A DNA stretch of 64,000 nucleotides from Microbacterium lacus (GCF_039531105.1 NZ_BAAAPK010000001.1:806001-870000); one strand, 5' to 3'. Numbered from the stretch's first letter, positions 28,471 to 37,797 are shown. The notes: generated by a model not told the origin, from the letters alone. A program made the numbers and translations.

Positions 28471-29342
28471 GCATCCCCGGCGCGGCGGAGCGGCTCCGGG
28501 TCCGCCTCGACATCGCCTACGACGGCACGCACTTCCGCGGATGGGCTCTGCAGCCGGGGCTCCGGACGGTCCAGGGCACGCTCGAGGAAGCGCTCGCGCG
28601 GATCCTCGGTGGCACGCCCCGCCTCGTCGTCGCGGGGCGGACGGATGCCGGCGTGCACGCCTCCGGTCAGGTGGCGCACGTCGATCTCGACGACGAGCAG
28701 GCCGCGCGGCTGCGCGGCGGGCGCAGCGCTGCCCCCGAGGATCCGACGGGGGCGACCCGGCTCGCGGCGCGCGTACGCGGTGTGCTCGGCGGATACGCGG
28801 ATGTCACGGTCCACCGCACCGCGGTCGCGCCGGATGGCTTCGACGCCCGGTTCTCCGCGGTGTGGCGCCGCTACGCGTACCGCATCGCAGACGACGCCGC
28901 CGGATACGATCCGCTCGAGCGTCATCGCACGACCCGCGTGCGGGGGGTCCTCGACGCGGAGGCGATGGACGCGGCATCCCGTTCGCTCATCGGCCTGCAC
29001 GACTTCGCCGCCTACTGCAAGCCGCGCGAGGAGGGAACGACGATCCGGACGCTGCTCGAGTTCGACTGGCACCGCGACGCCGAGGGCGTGCTCGTCGCGA
29101 ACGTGAAGGCGGATGCGTTCTGCCACAGCATGGTGCGGGCGCTCGTCGGGGGGTGCGTCGCGGTCGGACTCGGGCGGCTGCGCGCCGAGCACCTCGCGGT
29201 GATCCGCGACGAGGCCGAGCGGACGAACGAGTTCGCGGTCCTCGCAGCACGGGGCCTCACGCTGACGGCGGTGGGCTACCCGGACGACGGACTGCTCGGA
29301 GCGCGCGCGGAGCAGACCCGCAACCGCCGCGACCGCGAATGA
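28467..29342 (+). CDS. truA: tRNA pseudouridine38-40 synthase
   Basis: 291 residues. GTG start in a GTGA overlap with the HprK-like gene. LDIAYDGTHFRGWALQPGLR, the catalytic-Asp motif AGRTDAGVHASGQVAH, and RYAYRIAD and FCHSMVRALVG are diagnostic of TruA. It isomerises U38-U40 in the tRNA anticodon stem. In many actinobacteria truA follows rplQ directly; here about 10.9 kb lies between them. Confidence 0.95.
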   Translation: MSIPGAAERLRVRLDIAYDGTHFRGWALQPGLRTVQGTLEEALARILGGTPRLVVAGRTDAGVHASGQVAHVDLDDEQAARLRGGRSAAPEDPTGATRLAARVRGVLGGYADVTVHRTAVAPDGFDARFSAVWRRYAYRIADDAAGYDPLERHRTTRVRGVLDAEAMDAASRSLIGLHDFAAYCKPREEGTTIRTLLEFDWHRDAEGVLVANVKADAFCHSMVRALVGGCVAVGLGRLRAEHLAVIRDEAERTNEFAVLAARGLTLTAVGYPDDGLLGARAEQTRNRRDRE

Positions 29343-29854
29343 TGCGGAACGCGTGGAGTGGCATCCTCGCGATCGTCGGCGGTCTCTGGCTGATCGTCCT
29401 CGCGGGGCTTCCGCTCTACGTGTTCCCCGCCGTCGACGATGTCGCGCCGAGCGATGTCGCACTCGTGCTCGGACCACCGATGGAGGAGCGGCTCGCGCTC
29501 GCCGCGCAGTTGCGCGACGACGGGGTCGTGCAGCGCATCGTGGTGTCGGTGCAGCCGGCGGGCGGGCAGACGGCAGATGACATCCCGCTGTGCGACGAGG
29601 CGTCGGTCACGTGCGCGGTGGCTGATCCCTATTCCACGCGTGGCGAGACCCAGCTCGTGGATGCCGGGGAGTCGGTCATCGTGATCACGAGCACGCCGCA
29701 CGTGACGCGGGCGCGCTACCTGTTCGACAAGTGCCACGCGGGCGGGGTCGCGGTGGTCGCGGCCGGGGGACCGGAGACGTTCTCGGCGTGGGCGTCGCAA
29801 TACGCGTACCAGTCGGCGGCGTTCGTGAAGGCGATCGCGCAGCCCTGCCCGTAG
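29339..29854 (+). CDS. YdcF/DUF218-like membrane-anchored protein
   Basis: 171 residues starting at the ATG that overlaps the truA stop (ATGA). One N-terminal helix (GILAIVGGLWLIVLAGLPLY) anchors an extracytoplasmic DUF218-like fold: SDVALVLGPPMEERLALAAQ, ETQLVDAGESVIVITSTPHV and RARYLFDKCHAG. Family members are proposed to act in envelope metabolism, but the reaction is unknown. A hairpin follows the stop. Confidence 0.65.
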   Translation: MMRNAWSGILAIVGGLWLIVLAGLPLYVFPAVDDVAPSDVALVLGPPMEERLALAAQLRDDGVVQRIVVSVQPAGGQTADDIPLCDEASVTCAVADPYSTRGETQLVDAGESVIVITSTPHVTRARYLFDKCHAGGVAVVAAGGPETFSAWASQYAYQSAAFVKAIAQPCP

Positions 29855-29877
29855 GGGGTCCTTCGGCCCTACCCGGG
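29847..29877 (+). terminator. Hairpin after the truA operon
   Basis: GTAGGG (29851-29856) pairs with CCCTAC (29867-29872), extended by CCC/GGG across a 2-nt bulge, around a CCTTCGG-type loop. It overlaps the stop of the YdcF-like gene. Moderate terminator candidate. Confidence 0.5.
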
Positions 29878-29920
29878 CGGGCTGTGCGGAGCGAGGCTGG
29901 ATGCGAGAGATCGGAGCATC

Positions 29921-30760
29921 ATGACCAGCACCCTCCTCGTCGCCGTGACCGAGGCGCCCGTCGCCCGTCGTGCGATCGACTGGGCCGCGCAGCGCGCGGC
30001 CGACCGTCACCAGGGCGTCGAGCTGATGTCGGTGATCGGCGGAGCCGTCGGCGCGGTCGGCGAGCACGCTGTGATCGAGGCCGCGATGGCCGCCCGGCAG
30101 TCCGTGCTCGAGGCCGAAGCGGAGCGGATCGCAGCGCGCGGCATCCCGGTGCGTGTGCGGGTGGAGCGGGGCAACCCGGTCGCGCGGCTGGTGGACGCGT
30201 CGACGGATGCCGCGCTCCTGGTGATCGGGAGCGATGACCGCGGGCCGGGCACGGGCTACGAGCGGGGCGTGCACGGCGTGCGGATCGCGGCCGGGGCGCA
30301 CTGCCCGGTGGTCGTCGTGCCGGATCGCGATCTCGACGGCCGCACCGGAGTCGTGGTCGGGGTGGACGGGTCGGAAGTGTCCGAGCACGCGCTCGCGTTC
30401 GCGGAGGCGGAGGCGGATCGGCTCGGTGAGCCGCTCACGGTGGTCACGGCGTGGTCGCCGATCGTGACGCCGCACAACCCGGGCGTGTATCCGCCGGAAT
30501 ACCTGACGAACATGCAGGCCCTGTCCGAGGAGGCCATGGCGCTCGCGGTGGCGGGGCTGAGCTCGGACTACCCCGACCTGCAGGTCGTCCGGCACGTGGA
30601 GCAGGGGTATCCATCGGCCGTGCTGAACCGGCTCGGCGCGCACGCGCGGCTCGTCGTCGTGGGCTCGCACGGGCGCGGAGCGATCGCGCGGTTCCTGTTG
30701 GGGTCGATCAGCGAGGAGGTGCTCGCGCACCTCGCGACGGTCACTGCGATCGTGCGGTGA
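29921..30760 (+). CDS. Tandem universal stress protein
   Basis: 279 residues with two UspA domains (about 1-135 and 140-279). The second keeps the ATP-binding G-x2-G-x9-G-S pattern (VVGSHGRGAIARFLLGSIS). The first has GSDDRGPGTG with a looser match. Such double-domain Usp proteins are common stress or dormancy proteins in actinobacteria. Monocistronic by spacing. Confidence 0.9.
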   Translation: MTSTLLVAVTEAPVARRAIDWAAQRAADRHQGVELMSVIGGAVGAVGEHAVIEAAMAARQSVLEAEAERIAARGIPVRVRVERGNPVARLVDASTDAALLVIGSDDRGPGTGYERGVHGVRIAAGAHCPVVVVPDRDLDGRTGVVVGVDGSEVSEHALAFAEAEADRLGEPLTVVTAWSPIVTPHNPGVYPPEYLTNMQALSEEAMALAVAGLSSDYPDLQVVRHVEQGYPSAVLNRLGAHARLVVVGSHGRGAIARFLLGSISEEVLAHLATVTAIVR

Positions 30761-30899
30761 GCGTGCGACGCGTCTGCTCGTGCTCGAGTTCGGCGCGGAG
30801 CAGGTCGTGCTCGGCCCGCCGGAGGGCGGCATCCGTGAGGTCTTCGGCCGCGATGGTGGGTTCGGCGTGCGCGGTGGCGGGTTCGGCGTGGGTGGTCAT
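30741..30899 (-). CDS. Possible small acidic protein
   Basis: 52 residues starting MTTHAEPATAHAEPTIAAED, with an AHAEPT/THAEPA internal duplication, then a charged helix (RRAEHDLLRAELEHEQTRRT). It overlaps the 3' end of the Usp gene by 20 bp on the opposite strand and has no clear ribosome-binding site. Codon choice looks coding-like, but it may be spurious. Confidence 0.3.
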   Translation of the reverse strand: MTTHAEPATAHAEPTIAAEDLTDAALRRAEHDLLRAELEHEQTRRTLTARSQ

Positions 30900-30938
30900 G
30901 CTGAGAGGAGGGCGTGACCCGCAATTTCGTACATCGGG

Positions 30939-31766
30939 TCAGAGGCCGGTCCAGCGCGTGAAGGGCCAGAACAGCAGGACGGCCTTGCCGATGAGGTCTT
31001 GTCTGGTCGCCCAGCGCCAGCAGTCGCCGGCGGGTGCGTCGCCCCGGCAGAATGCGGCGGAGTCGGACGAGTTCGCGCGGTTGTCGCCGAGCATGAGGTA
31101 GGAGTCGGCGGGCACCTCGACGGCGTCGAAGCATCGCTGCGAGCGCGGGGTCGAGGTGCAGTCGAGGGTGCCGGGTTCGAACGCGTAGTCGTTGAAGACG
31201 TAGGCTTCGGCGAGCGGTTCGTCGTCGATCGTGAGCTGTCCGTCGGCGGTGCAGCACGCGACGCTCTCGCCGGGGGTGCCGATCACGCGTTTGATGAGCG
31301 TGTGGGCGCTGGAGGGTCCGAAGCCGGTGACTTCGCCGATCCAACGGAGTGCGGCCTTCAGAGGATTGGTCTCGGGGACCGCCTCGGTGTCCCATTCGTC
31401 GCCGGCGTCGAAGACGACGATGTCGCCCGTGCCGGGGTTCGCTCCCGTGTAGGCGAGCCGGTTGACCAGGACCCGGTCGCCGGGCTGGAGGGTGTTCTCC
31501 ATGGATCCGGACGGCACCCAGTACGGCTTCGCGACGAAGCTCAGGATGAGTCCGGTGATCACGAGGGCGGCGGCGAAGTGGAACCACGTGCTGCCGGTGA
31601 TGCGGCGCCAGGTGGGTTTCCGTGCGGGGGTTGCCGCCTCGGCGGGGGCGGCCGCCGCCTCGGCGGAGGTGGTTGCGGGCGTGGCGGTGGTGGTGGCGGT
31701 TGCCCGTTCGCCGGGGGCGTCTGCGGGCTCGCCGGTTGTATCGCCGGTTTCGCTCGTGTCGGTCAC
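30939..31766 (-). CDS. lepB: Signal peptidase I
   Basis: 275 residues. A Thr/Ala-rich cytoplasmic N terminus of about 50 residues precedes one membrane helix (FHFAAALVITGLILSFVA). The catalytic Ser88 lies in WVPSGSMENTLQPGD and the general-base Lys159 in HTLIKRVIGTPGE; MLGDNRANSSDS is the conserved box E. It cleaves Sec/Tat signal peptides, including presumably those of the secreted proteins in this window. Confidence 0.94.
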   Translation of the reverse strand: MTDTSETGDTTGEPADAPGERATATTTATPATTSAEAAAAPAEAATPARKPTWRRITGSTWFHFAAALVITGLILSFVAKPYWVPSGSMENTLQPGDRVLVNRLAYTGANPGTGDIVVFDAGDEWDTEAVPETNPLKAALRWIGEVTGFGPSSAHTLIKRVIGTPGESVACCTADGQLTIDDEPLAEAYVFNDYAFEPGTLDCTSTPRSQRCFDAVEVPADSYLMLGDNRANSSDSAAFCRGDAPAGDCWRWATRQDLIGKAVLLFWPFTRWTGL

Positions 31767-31849
31767 GCCCTCACGCTACCGGTGCGCGGGGGCGATGCTG
31801 TTCGCGCCCTCGACTCGTATCCGGGCGCCGGTGCTTCGCGCCGTCACGT

Positions 31850-32030
31850 CGCGCCCTCGAGTCCGTGCGCCCTCGAATCCGGGCCTCCTCGAATCCGGGC
31901 CCCCTTGTATCCGCGCCCTCGAATCCGCGCCCCCTTGAATCCGGGCCTCCTCGAATCCGGGCCCCCTTGTATCCGCGCCCTCGAATCCGCGCCCCCTTGA
32001 ATCCGGGCCCCCTTGAATCCACGCCCTCGC
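31850..32030. repeat. Degenerate GAATCCG tandem repeat with a 62-bp higher-order unit
   Basis: Units of 13-17 bp around GAATCCGSGCCCCCTT fill this intergenic stretch. A 62-bp block at 31875-31936 is repeated with no visible difference at 31937-31998, and a third partial copy starts at 31999. It separates lepB from the DUF222-HNH gene. No coding sense is supported although several frames stay open. Confidence 0.85.
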
Positions 32031-32049
32031 GCCTCGTGCCCCGCGCCGG

Positions 32050-33453
32050 TCATGCCGCGTAGTCGTATCTGGCGCGTCCGCCGAGTCGTGGGGTGCGGGC
32101 GGGGTCGACGTGTGGTGGGGGGAGGAACCATACTTTCGCGCGGACGCCGATCCCGTCGATGCGGATCTCCCATCCGTTGTCGTGGATGCGGTGGTGGCAG
32201 CTTTCGCAGAGGCAGATGCCGTTCGCGAGGTCTGTGGGTCCGGCATCCCGGGCCCACCAGCGGATGTGATGGACCTTGACCTGTCCGGGTGGAGCGCCGC
32301 ACATCGCGCATCCGCCGTCGCGTTCGAGGAGGGCGAGGCGCTGGTTGCGGGAGAAGAGCCGTCGGGTACGGCCCCAGTCGAGGATCTGCCCGTTGCCGTC
32401 GAGGACGCAGGAGATGATCTCGCCCGCGGCGGCCATCCGGCGGGCGGTGGCGACCGAGATCGGGGCGGTGATGCCGTCGATCGTGGCGAACCCGGTGTCG
32501 TTGACCAGGTTCTCGTGGTCGATACGCACCACCACAGTGGCGCCCTGCAGCGGGAGGTCGGTGCGGTCGCACCCGAGCGCGTGCTCGCACAGTCGCACGA
32601 GCGCGTCGGCCTGCATCTGCACGACGGAGCGGCGGGGGACGTCGGGGTCGGCGGTCCCGTCCCGCGCGGCATCCCGCGTCGCCCGCATCTCGGCCGACAC
32701 CATCGCTTCGATCGCGACCTTCAGCGGCGCGCCGTGCTCCGGAGTGAGTCGGCCGGCGAACTCGAACATGCCGTCGACCTCACGCATCGTGAGCTGTTCG
32801 GCGCCGCGCTTCTCGTCTTCGCGGATCGCGACCCCGTCCGGGTCGAGCCACGCCTCGGCACGGACGAGCACGCGGGCGAGCTGGTCCATCGACAGGCCGG
32901 GCGCTTGCTCGACGAGCGTCTTCTCGGCGACCTCGATCGCCTCCAGCCCGGCGCGGAACGCCACGCGGTCGAGAAGTGCCACGATCGCGGCAGCCGCTCG
33001 TTCGGTGATCGTCGCGCGGGCCATCGCCTCGGCGACGTGCGGGTGCCGGGCGGGTGCGCGTTCGCCCGACAGCAGCTGCCGCGGAGCGATCGCCTCGCCC
33101 ACCTTGACCAGGCGGGCGGCGTCACCGGTGGACCCGCCGCTCGTCGCCGCGATCAGCGCTGTCGGATTGCGGAACCCCTGGGTCTTCGCCAGGCTCTCGG
33201 GACCCAGCTCGGGGCGCGAACGACGAGCGATCTCGGCGGCGAACCGGGCCTGATCGGCGGCGAGCATGCGCTGCATGCGGCAATACCGCTCGTTCGCGGC
33301 GACGAGATCGGCATCCGTCAGCGTCTCGACCTCGTCGTCCGGCCAGATCGCGCGCACGGCCTCGACCTCCGCGGGGAGGAGATCGAGGGTTCTGCTCAGG
33401 CCCCAACACCCGCGCGGACGCCCCCGCTCAGCGCCAGGGTGACGGCGCCACAT
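32050..33453 (-). CDS. DUF222 / HNH endonuclease protein
   Basis: About 467 residues from ATG 33453. An N-terminal helical DUF222 domain (LDLLPAEVEAV through MREVDGMFEFAG) is followed by an HNH nuclease domain: LLERDGGCAMCGAPPG, VKVHHIRWWARDAGPTDLAN and CESCHHRIHDNGWEI. These include the Cys pairs, HH and N/H of the motif. This family is multicopy and often mobile in actinobacteria (13E12-like). Target unknown. The first 20 or so residues are not typical, so the true start may be later. Confidence 0.85.
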   Translation of the reverse strand: MWRRHPGAERGRPRGCWGLSRTLDLLPAEVEAVRAIWPDDEVETLTDADLVAANERYCRMQRMLAADQARFAAEIARRSRPELGPESLAKTQGFRNPTALIAATSGGSTGDAARLVKVGEAIAPRQLLSGERAPARHPHVAEAMARATITERAAAAIVALLDRVAFRAGLEAIEVAEKTLVEQAPGLSMDQLARVLVRAEAWLDPDGVAIREDEKRGAEQLTMREVDGMFEFAGRLTPEHGAPLKVAIEAMVSAEMRATRDAARDGTADPDVPRRSVVQMQADALVRLCEHALGCDRTDLPLQGATVVVRIDHENLVNDTGFATIDGITAPISVATARRMAAAGEIISCVLDGNGQILDWGRTRRLFSRNQRLALLERDGGCAMCGAPPGQVKVHHIRWWARDAGPTDLANGICLCESCHHRIHDNGWEIRIDGIGVRAKVWFLPPPHVDPARTPRLGGRARYDYAA

Positions 33454-33591
33454 CCCTGCAATGGCCCTACGAAACCTCAGGCGCCAACGCAGAACGGTGT
33501 CGCCAACGTGCCAACCGGACCCTGGGAGGTTGACAAGGGATCCGGGGAAAGACACCCGCGCGAAACCCGGCGGTTCTAGGCTGGGGTCGCT

Positions 33592-34284
33592 ATGAAGGTC
33601 ATCTCGTACAACCTGCGCAAGCACCGCGCCGTCGGAGAGCTGAGCGCCCTGGTCGACCGGCACGCCCCCGATGTGCTCTGTCTGCAAGAGCTCGACACGA
33701 CCGACATGCCGGCATTCATCGGCGATCTGCGTCTGGCCGACGCGACCTCCCGCAACCGGCTCGGACTCGCGGTCTACTACCGCGAGAACACGTTCCGCCT
33801 CGAAGAGGTGCGGGCGCTCGCGCTGAAGAAGTCGATGCACGACCGGGTGCTCAAGCCCGCTGAAGAGCGGATGCTGGGAGTCAGACTCCACGACATCGAC
33901 GCGAACCGCGCGCTCATCGTGGCCTCGTTCCACGCCGCTCCGCTGACCGCGCTGAATTCGCTGCGGAGGCACCAGATCCGGACCGCTCTCACCGAGCTGC
34001 AGCGCCTGGGCGAGGGGTTGCCGGTGCTCATGGTCGGGGACTACAACTATCCGGTCTTCAAGGAGAACCTGAGCCAGAAGGTCCGCGAGCACGGTTACGA
34101 GCTCAACCTCAGCGATGCGCGGACGTACACGCGGTACCGGTTCTTCCGCGGGCACTACGACTTCGCGACGTCGGTGGGGCTGCAGATCGACAAGGTGCGC
34201 ACGCTGCCGCAGGGCCGCAGCGATCACCTGCCGATACTGGTGACCGCGACGGTCTCGGCGCCGGCGAAGGCTCGCGCGGCCTGA
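33592..34284 (+). CDS. Endonuclease/exonuclease/phosphatase-family hydrolase
   Basis: 230 residues. Core EEP motifs are present: KVISYNLRKH, VLCLQELDT (metal Glu), VASFHAAP, MVGDYNYP (Asp/Asn) and GRSDHLPILV (catalytic Asp-His). These enzymes cleave phosphodiester bonds in nucleic acids or lipids; the substrate cannot be chosen here. It is transcribed divergently from the HNH gene. The next downstream feature is repeat array 2. Confidence 0.88.
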   Translation: MKVISYNLRKHRAVGELSALVDRHAPDVLCLQELDTTDMPAFIGDLRLADATSRNRLGLAVYYRENTFRLEEVRALALKKSMHDRVLKPAEERMLGVRLHDIDANRALIVASFHAAPLTALNSLRRHQIRTALTELQRLGEGLPVLMVGDYNYPVFKENLSQKVREHGYELNLSDARTYTRYRFFRGHYDFATSVGLQIDKVRTLPQGRSDHLPILVTATVSAPAKARAA

Positions 34285-34540
34285 CAGCCATCTCGCTGGA
34301 TCGCGGGGCCGGATGCCGCGCGTCACGCCCCGTGAGTGCGGGTTCGCCGTGCACAGCGGACGAACGAGACCGGGGAAAGCGTCAGGCGCCGCTCGGTGGA
34401 CGGTTTTCGCTGAATCTCCAGGCGGATGCCGCGCTTGGCGCCCACTGAACCGGTAAGTCCTCGCGCGGGAGTACCGACACGTGGGCTCGGTCGGCGTGAG
34501 CGCGCGCGTGCGGGGTGCCGGCATCCATCGTCGCGCACTC
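34285..34540. other. Intergenic stretch before repeat array 2
   Basis: No gene, promoter or RNA recognised. It lies between the convergent EEP-like and glycosyltransferase genes. Frames that stay open here lack family features and run into the repeats. Confidence 0.5.
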
Positions 34541-34770
34541 CGCCGAGGTGGTGCACTTTGCGCCGAGGTGGTGCACTTTGCGCCGAGATGGCCCCACCAT
34601 CTCGGCGGGGAACCCACCATCTCGCCGGGAAACACACCATCTCGGCGCACAAACCACCATCTCGGCGGGGAACCCACCATCTCGGCGGGGAACCCACCAC
34701 CTCGGCGGGGAAACCACCACCTCGGTGCACAAACCACCAGCTCGGCGGAAGAGCCACCACCTCGGCGGAG
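34541..34770. repeat. 20-bp-period intergenic repeat array 2
   Basis: CGAGRTGG starts at 34544, 34564 and 34584. After the switch point, nine inverted units with a CCACCATCTCGG-type core follow every 20 bp from about 34594 to 34765, with substitutions to CACCTCGG in the last units. The junction is an 11-bp perfect palindrome (34581-34591 with 34597-34607). Same family as the array at 501-670. Confidence 0.9.
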
Positions 34771-34802
34771 GACCCAGGGTCCGATACCCCCCGCCGCGCG
34801 GA

Positions 34803-35954
34803 CTAAGCCCCGGCGCCGACCCAGTCCTGCAGCTCGGCGATGAAACGGGAGCGCGAGAACATGTGGGTGCGCGGTCGGAACTGCGCGGGATCCAGCGAGA
34901 TCGCCTGGTGGAGAATCTCGTCCCAGTCGTTCCAGCGCTCGATCTCGCACGTCACGCCGCCGCCGACGGCTTCGACCGTCTCGCGGACGCCGCCGACCGA
35001 GTTCGCGATGATCGGGGTGCCGCAGGCCATCGCCTCGACGGGCATGATGCCGAAGTCCTCGACGGCCGGGAACACGTACGCGCTCGCGTGGGCGTACAGC
35101 GCGCGCAGCATCGCGTCGGAGGGCGCCAGGATGAACGTCACCTCACCGCCGGAGGCTGCGGCGGCGGAGCGGAGCGCGACGTGGCTGGGTCCGGTCCCGG
35201 CGATCACGACGGGCACCTTGACCTGCGCGCCGATCTGGATGACCCGGTCGAGGCGCTTGTAGTCGACCATGCGCGACGCGCCGAGCAGGAATGTCGAGGG
35301 CAGCGCGTCGAGCTGGCGCTGCTCGTCGTCGGTGAGATCGCGTCGCCAGTCGGTGGTGGCGACCATCGTCTCGGTGTCGACGGGCGGGTACATGACCCGC
35401 GACTCCTGCTCCCACGCGCGAGCGACGCGCTCGCCGGTGAACTTGCTGTTCACGGCGATCGAGGTGGCCTCGGCGGCGCGGCGGCGGTCGATCGGCTTCA
35501 GCACGGCGCTCGCAGCGCGCGCCCAGCCGGAGGCGCCGCGGTTGTCGCGCTCGGGCTCCCAGATGTAGCGGGCGGGCGTGTGCGCGTAGACGAACTTCTT
35601 GACCCCGGCCGGAGCCTTCACGTGGTGGGCGAACAGGTGCGAGCTGACCAGCATCCACTCGGGCGTCGAGGCCATCGGCATCCGCCACGTCGGGATCATC
35701 GCCGGCAGCGCGAGCATCTTGTTGTTGCGCAGCGGGGTCTTCGAGATCCAGGTCTCGTGCACGTCGCGCCCGTCGAGCAGACGCGTGTCGTCCCACAGGA
35801 CCCGCACGCCGGCATCCGGGAACGCGTCGACCATCGCCTCGAGCACGCGCTCCGCGCCGCCCCACCGCTCGACCCACTCGTGAACGATCAGGCCGGATGC
35901 CGTCGTCTTCGCTTGCCGCGAATCGACGCCCGTTGTCGCAAAACTGGTCATCAA
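34803..35954 (-). CDS. GT4-type glycosyltransferase (paralogue of 25755-26993)
   Basis: 383 residues. LIVHEWVERWGGAERVLEAM, VYAHTPARYIWEPERDNRG, FLLGASRMVDYKRLDRVIQ and FGIMPVEAMACGTPIIANS align block by block with the copy 8 kb away. It probably adds a sugar in the exopolysaccharide pathway whose genes continue to the right. The ATG at 35954 (MMTSFATTG) is well supported because the homologous region begins about 23 residues later. Confidence 0.88.
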   Translation of the reverse strand: MMTSFATTGVDSRQAKTTASGLIVHEWVERWGGAERVLEAMVDAFPDAGVRVLWDDTRLLDGRDVHETWISKTPLRNNKMLALPAMIPTWRMPMASTPEWMLVSSHLFAHHVKAPAGVKKFVYAHTPARYIWEPERDNRGASGWARAASAVLKPIDRRRAAEATSIAVNSKFTGERVARAWEQESRVMYPPVDTETMVATTDWRRDLTDDEQRQLDALPSTFLLGASRMVDYKRLDRVIQIGAQVKVPVVIAGTGPSHVALRSAAAASGGEVTFILAPSDAMLRALYAHASAYVFPAVEDFGIMPVEAMACGTPIIANSVGGVRETVEAVGGGVTCEIERWNDWDEILHQAISLDPAQFRPRTHMFSRSRFIAELQDWVGAGA

Positions 35955-36003
35955 TGACCCCCCAGGTCAGTGCGCACACATGGCGGACCCCCGTCCGCCC
36001 AGA

Positions 36004-36032
36004 GCCCTCGCGAATTCGGGTTTCGCGAGGGC
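36004..36032. terminator. Hairpin between the BY-kinase and glycosyltransferase genes
   Basis: GCCCTCGCGAA (36004-36014) pairs perfectly with 36022-36032 around a TTCGGGT loop. No U-tract in either direction. Likely terminator for the gene ending at 36170 on the minus strand. Confidence 0.6.
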
Positions 36033-36169
36033 CCTGCTGCAGCCCCCAGAGCTGCACGGTGCACATCCGACGCTACTCGTCGGCGGGCCGCTGACAACCC
36101 CCGTCGTGCGATCCGGTGGAAAACTTGACGCTCCCTTGCGCTAACGCGAAGGGTGCCATCCGACCCCGA

Positions 36170-37693
36170 TCAGTCGGCGGTCGGAGCCCGCCGCGCGGAG
36201 CGCCGACCGCCCGCGAACTCTTGCTCGGCATCCGCGGTCCCCGCACCGGAACCGGCGTCAGAGGAGCGGCGCGGACCGGGCTCCGGCTCGGTCGGCTGCC
36301 CCTTCGGCGCCTTCTTGTCGGCGGCCTGATACGACTGATATTGGTATCCGTAGTACCCGCCGCCCACACCCCGCTTGGGCACCTTGTTCAGCACGACGCC
36401 GAGCGTGTGCGCGTGCGCCTTCTCGAGATTCTCCAGAGCCTTCTGGAGCATGTCGTAGGTCGTCCGCCCGGCCGACGTCACGATGAGGGCTCCATCGGCG
36501 CGTGCCGCGAGGATCGCGGCATCCGTCACGGGCAGCAGCGGCGGGCTGTCGATGATCACGAGCGCGGTCTGCGACAGCTGGGCGACGAGATCGCGCATGC
36601 GCTGCGACCCGAGCAGCTCGCTCGGGTTCGGTGGGATGCGCCCGGCGCCGACGACGACGAGGTTCTCGCCCACCTGGTGGGACACGTCGTCGATCGCCGC
36701 GCGCCCCGCGATCACGTCGGTCAGGCCGGCGCCCTCGGGCAGCGCGAACAGGGTCGAGATCACCGGGCGGCGAAGGTCCGCGTCGATCAGCATGACCGGC
36801 TCGCCGGCAGCGGCGAGGCTCACCGCGAGGTTGGCGGCGGTCGTCGACTTGCCGTCGCCGGGAACGGGGCTAGTCACGACGATCGCGCGTGGCGGGTTGT
36901 CGACGCTCATGAACTGCAGGTTCGTCCGCAGTTCGCGCAGGGCCTCGGCGACGATCACGCTGCCGCTGTCGCCGAGCGACTCGTCGAACGAGAGAACCTT
37001 TCGGGATGCCGAGAGCTCTTTGTCCAGCGGGATGGTTCCGACGACCGCCACCCCGGTCTCGCGCTCGATGTCGCGCGGGTCGCGCAGCCGCCGGTCGAGC
37101 ACGTGCCGCACGACGGCGTACCCGATACCCAGTGCGAGGCCGATGAGGGCGCCGAGGATCACATTCAGGCGCGTGTTCGGCGAGGAGGGGGACGTGGGCA
37201 GGCGCGCGGAGTCACCGGCGACCACGGTGACCGCGGACGAACCGGTGGTGCCGTCGCCCTCGAGGTCGTCGATCTGCAGGATCATGCCGCGGATCCACGC
37301 CTCGGCGAGATCGCGCGCCTCTTCGGGGGTTCCCGCGGAGGCGTTCACCGAGATGACCGTCGTGTCGAGCGGGTTCGTGACATCCACGCGGCCGACGAGG
37401 GATTCGGGTGAACTCTGCAGGCCGAGCTCGTCGATCGCGTACTCCGCGACCGCACGCCAGGAGCCGACCGCGACGAACGACTTGACCTTCGCCTGCGCGA
37501 GCTGGTTGCCGACGAGGGCGGCGCCGACATCCGTGCTGCCATCGGCCGTCGTCACGTAGCCGGTCGCCTCCGCGGTGTACACGCGGGGCTGCAGGGCGCT
37601 GTAGCCGAACGCGACCGCCGCGCCGAGCAGCGTGAGCAGCACGATCGCGATCCAGCGGGCCCGCAGGATGCGCAGGTAGTCACGTAGTTCCAT
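36170..37693 (-). CDS. Wzz-like chain-length regulator fused to BY-kinase (CpsD/Wzc-like), copy 1
   Basis: 507 residues. N-terminal Wzz part: MELRDYLRILRARW, helix at about 14-34, periplasmic segment, second helix at about 180-200. Kinase part: Walker A SPVPGDGKSTTAANL, Walker A' MLIDADLRRP and Walker B LVIIDSPPLL. Tyrosine-rich stretch GGGYYGYQYQSYQ, a probable autophosphorylation cluster, then a Pro/Arg-rich tail. It would set polymer length together with Wzy. A second copy is at 61069-62595. Confidence 0.92.
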   Translation of the reverse strand: MELRDYLRILRARWIAIVLLTLLGAAVAFGYSALQPRVYTAEATGYVTTADGSTDVGAALVGNQLAQAKVKSFVAVGSWRAVAEYAIDELGLQSSPESLVGRVDVTNPLDTTVISVNASAGTPEEARDLAEAWIRGMILQIDDLEGDGTTGSSAVTVVAGDSARLPTSPSSPNTRLNVILGALIGLALGIGYAVVRHVLDRRLRDPRDIERETGVAVVGTIPLDKELSASRKVLSFDESLGDSGSVIVAEALRELRTNLQFMSVDNPPRAIVVTSPVPGDGKSTTAANLAVSLAAAGEPVMLIDADLRRPVISTLFALPEGAGLTDVIAGRAAIDDVSHQVGENLVVVGAGRIPPNPSELLGSQRMRDLVAQLSQTALVIIDSPPLLPVTDAAILAARADGALIVTSAGRTTYDMLQKALENLEKAHAHTLGVVLNKVPKRGVGGGYYGYQYQSYQAADKKAPKGQPTEPEPGPRRSSDAGSGAGTADAEQEFAGGRRSARRAPTAD

Positions 37694-37797
37694 GGTTCTC
37701 CTCGACGTGTCCCGGTCACACTACCGGCCGCATGTTTCGCGAAAATGCCTCGCGACCCGCCCGAAGGCGGGCCGCGAGGCGGGGTGCTGTGTGCAGG

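Noticed and set aside
34541..34770. CRISPR array or coding repeats
   Set aside because: No spacers; frames stay open only because the 20-bp unit lacks stops, and no protein features are seen.
33454..34950. Long N-terminal extension of the DUF222-HNH protein
   Set aside because: The upstream part translates through the EEP gene on the other strand and repeat array 2; family sequence begins after 33453.
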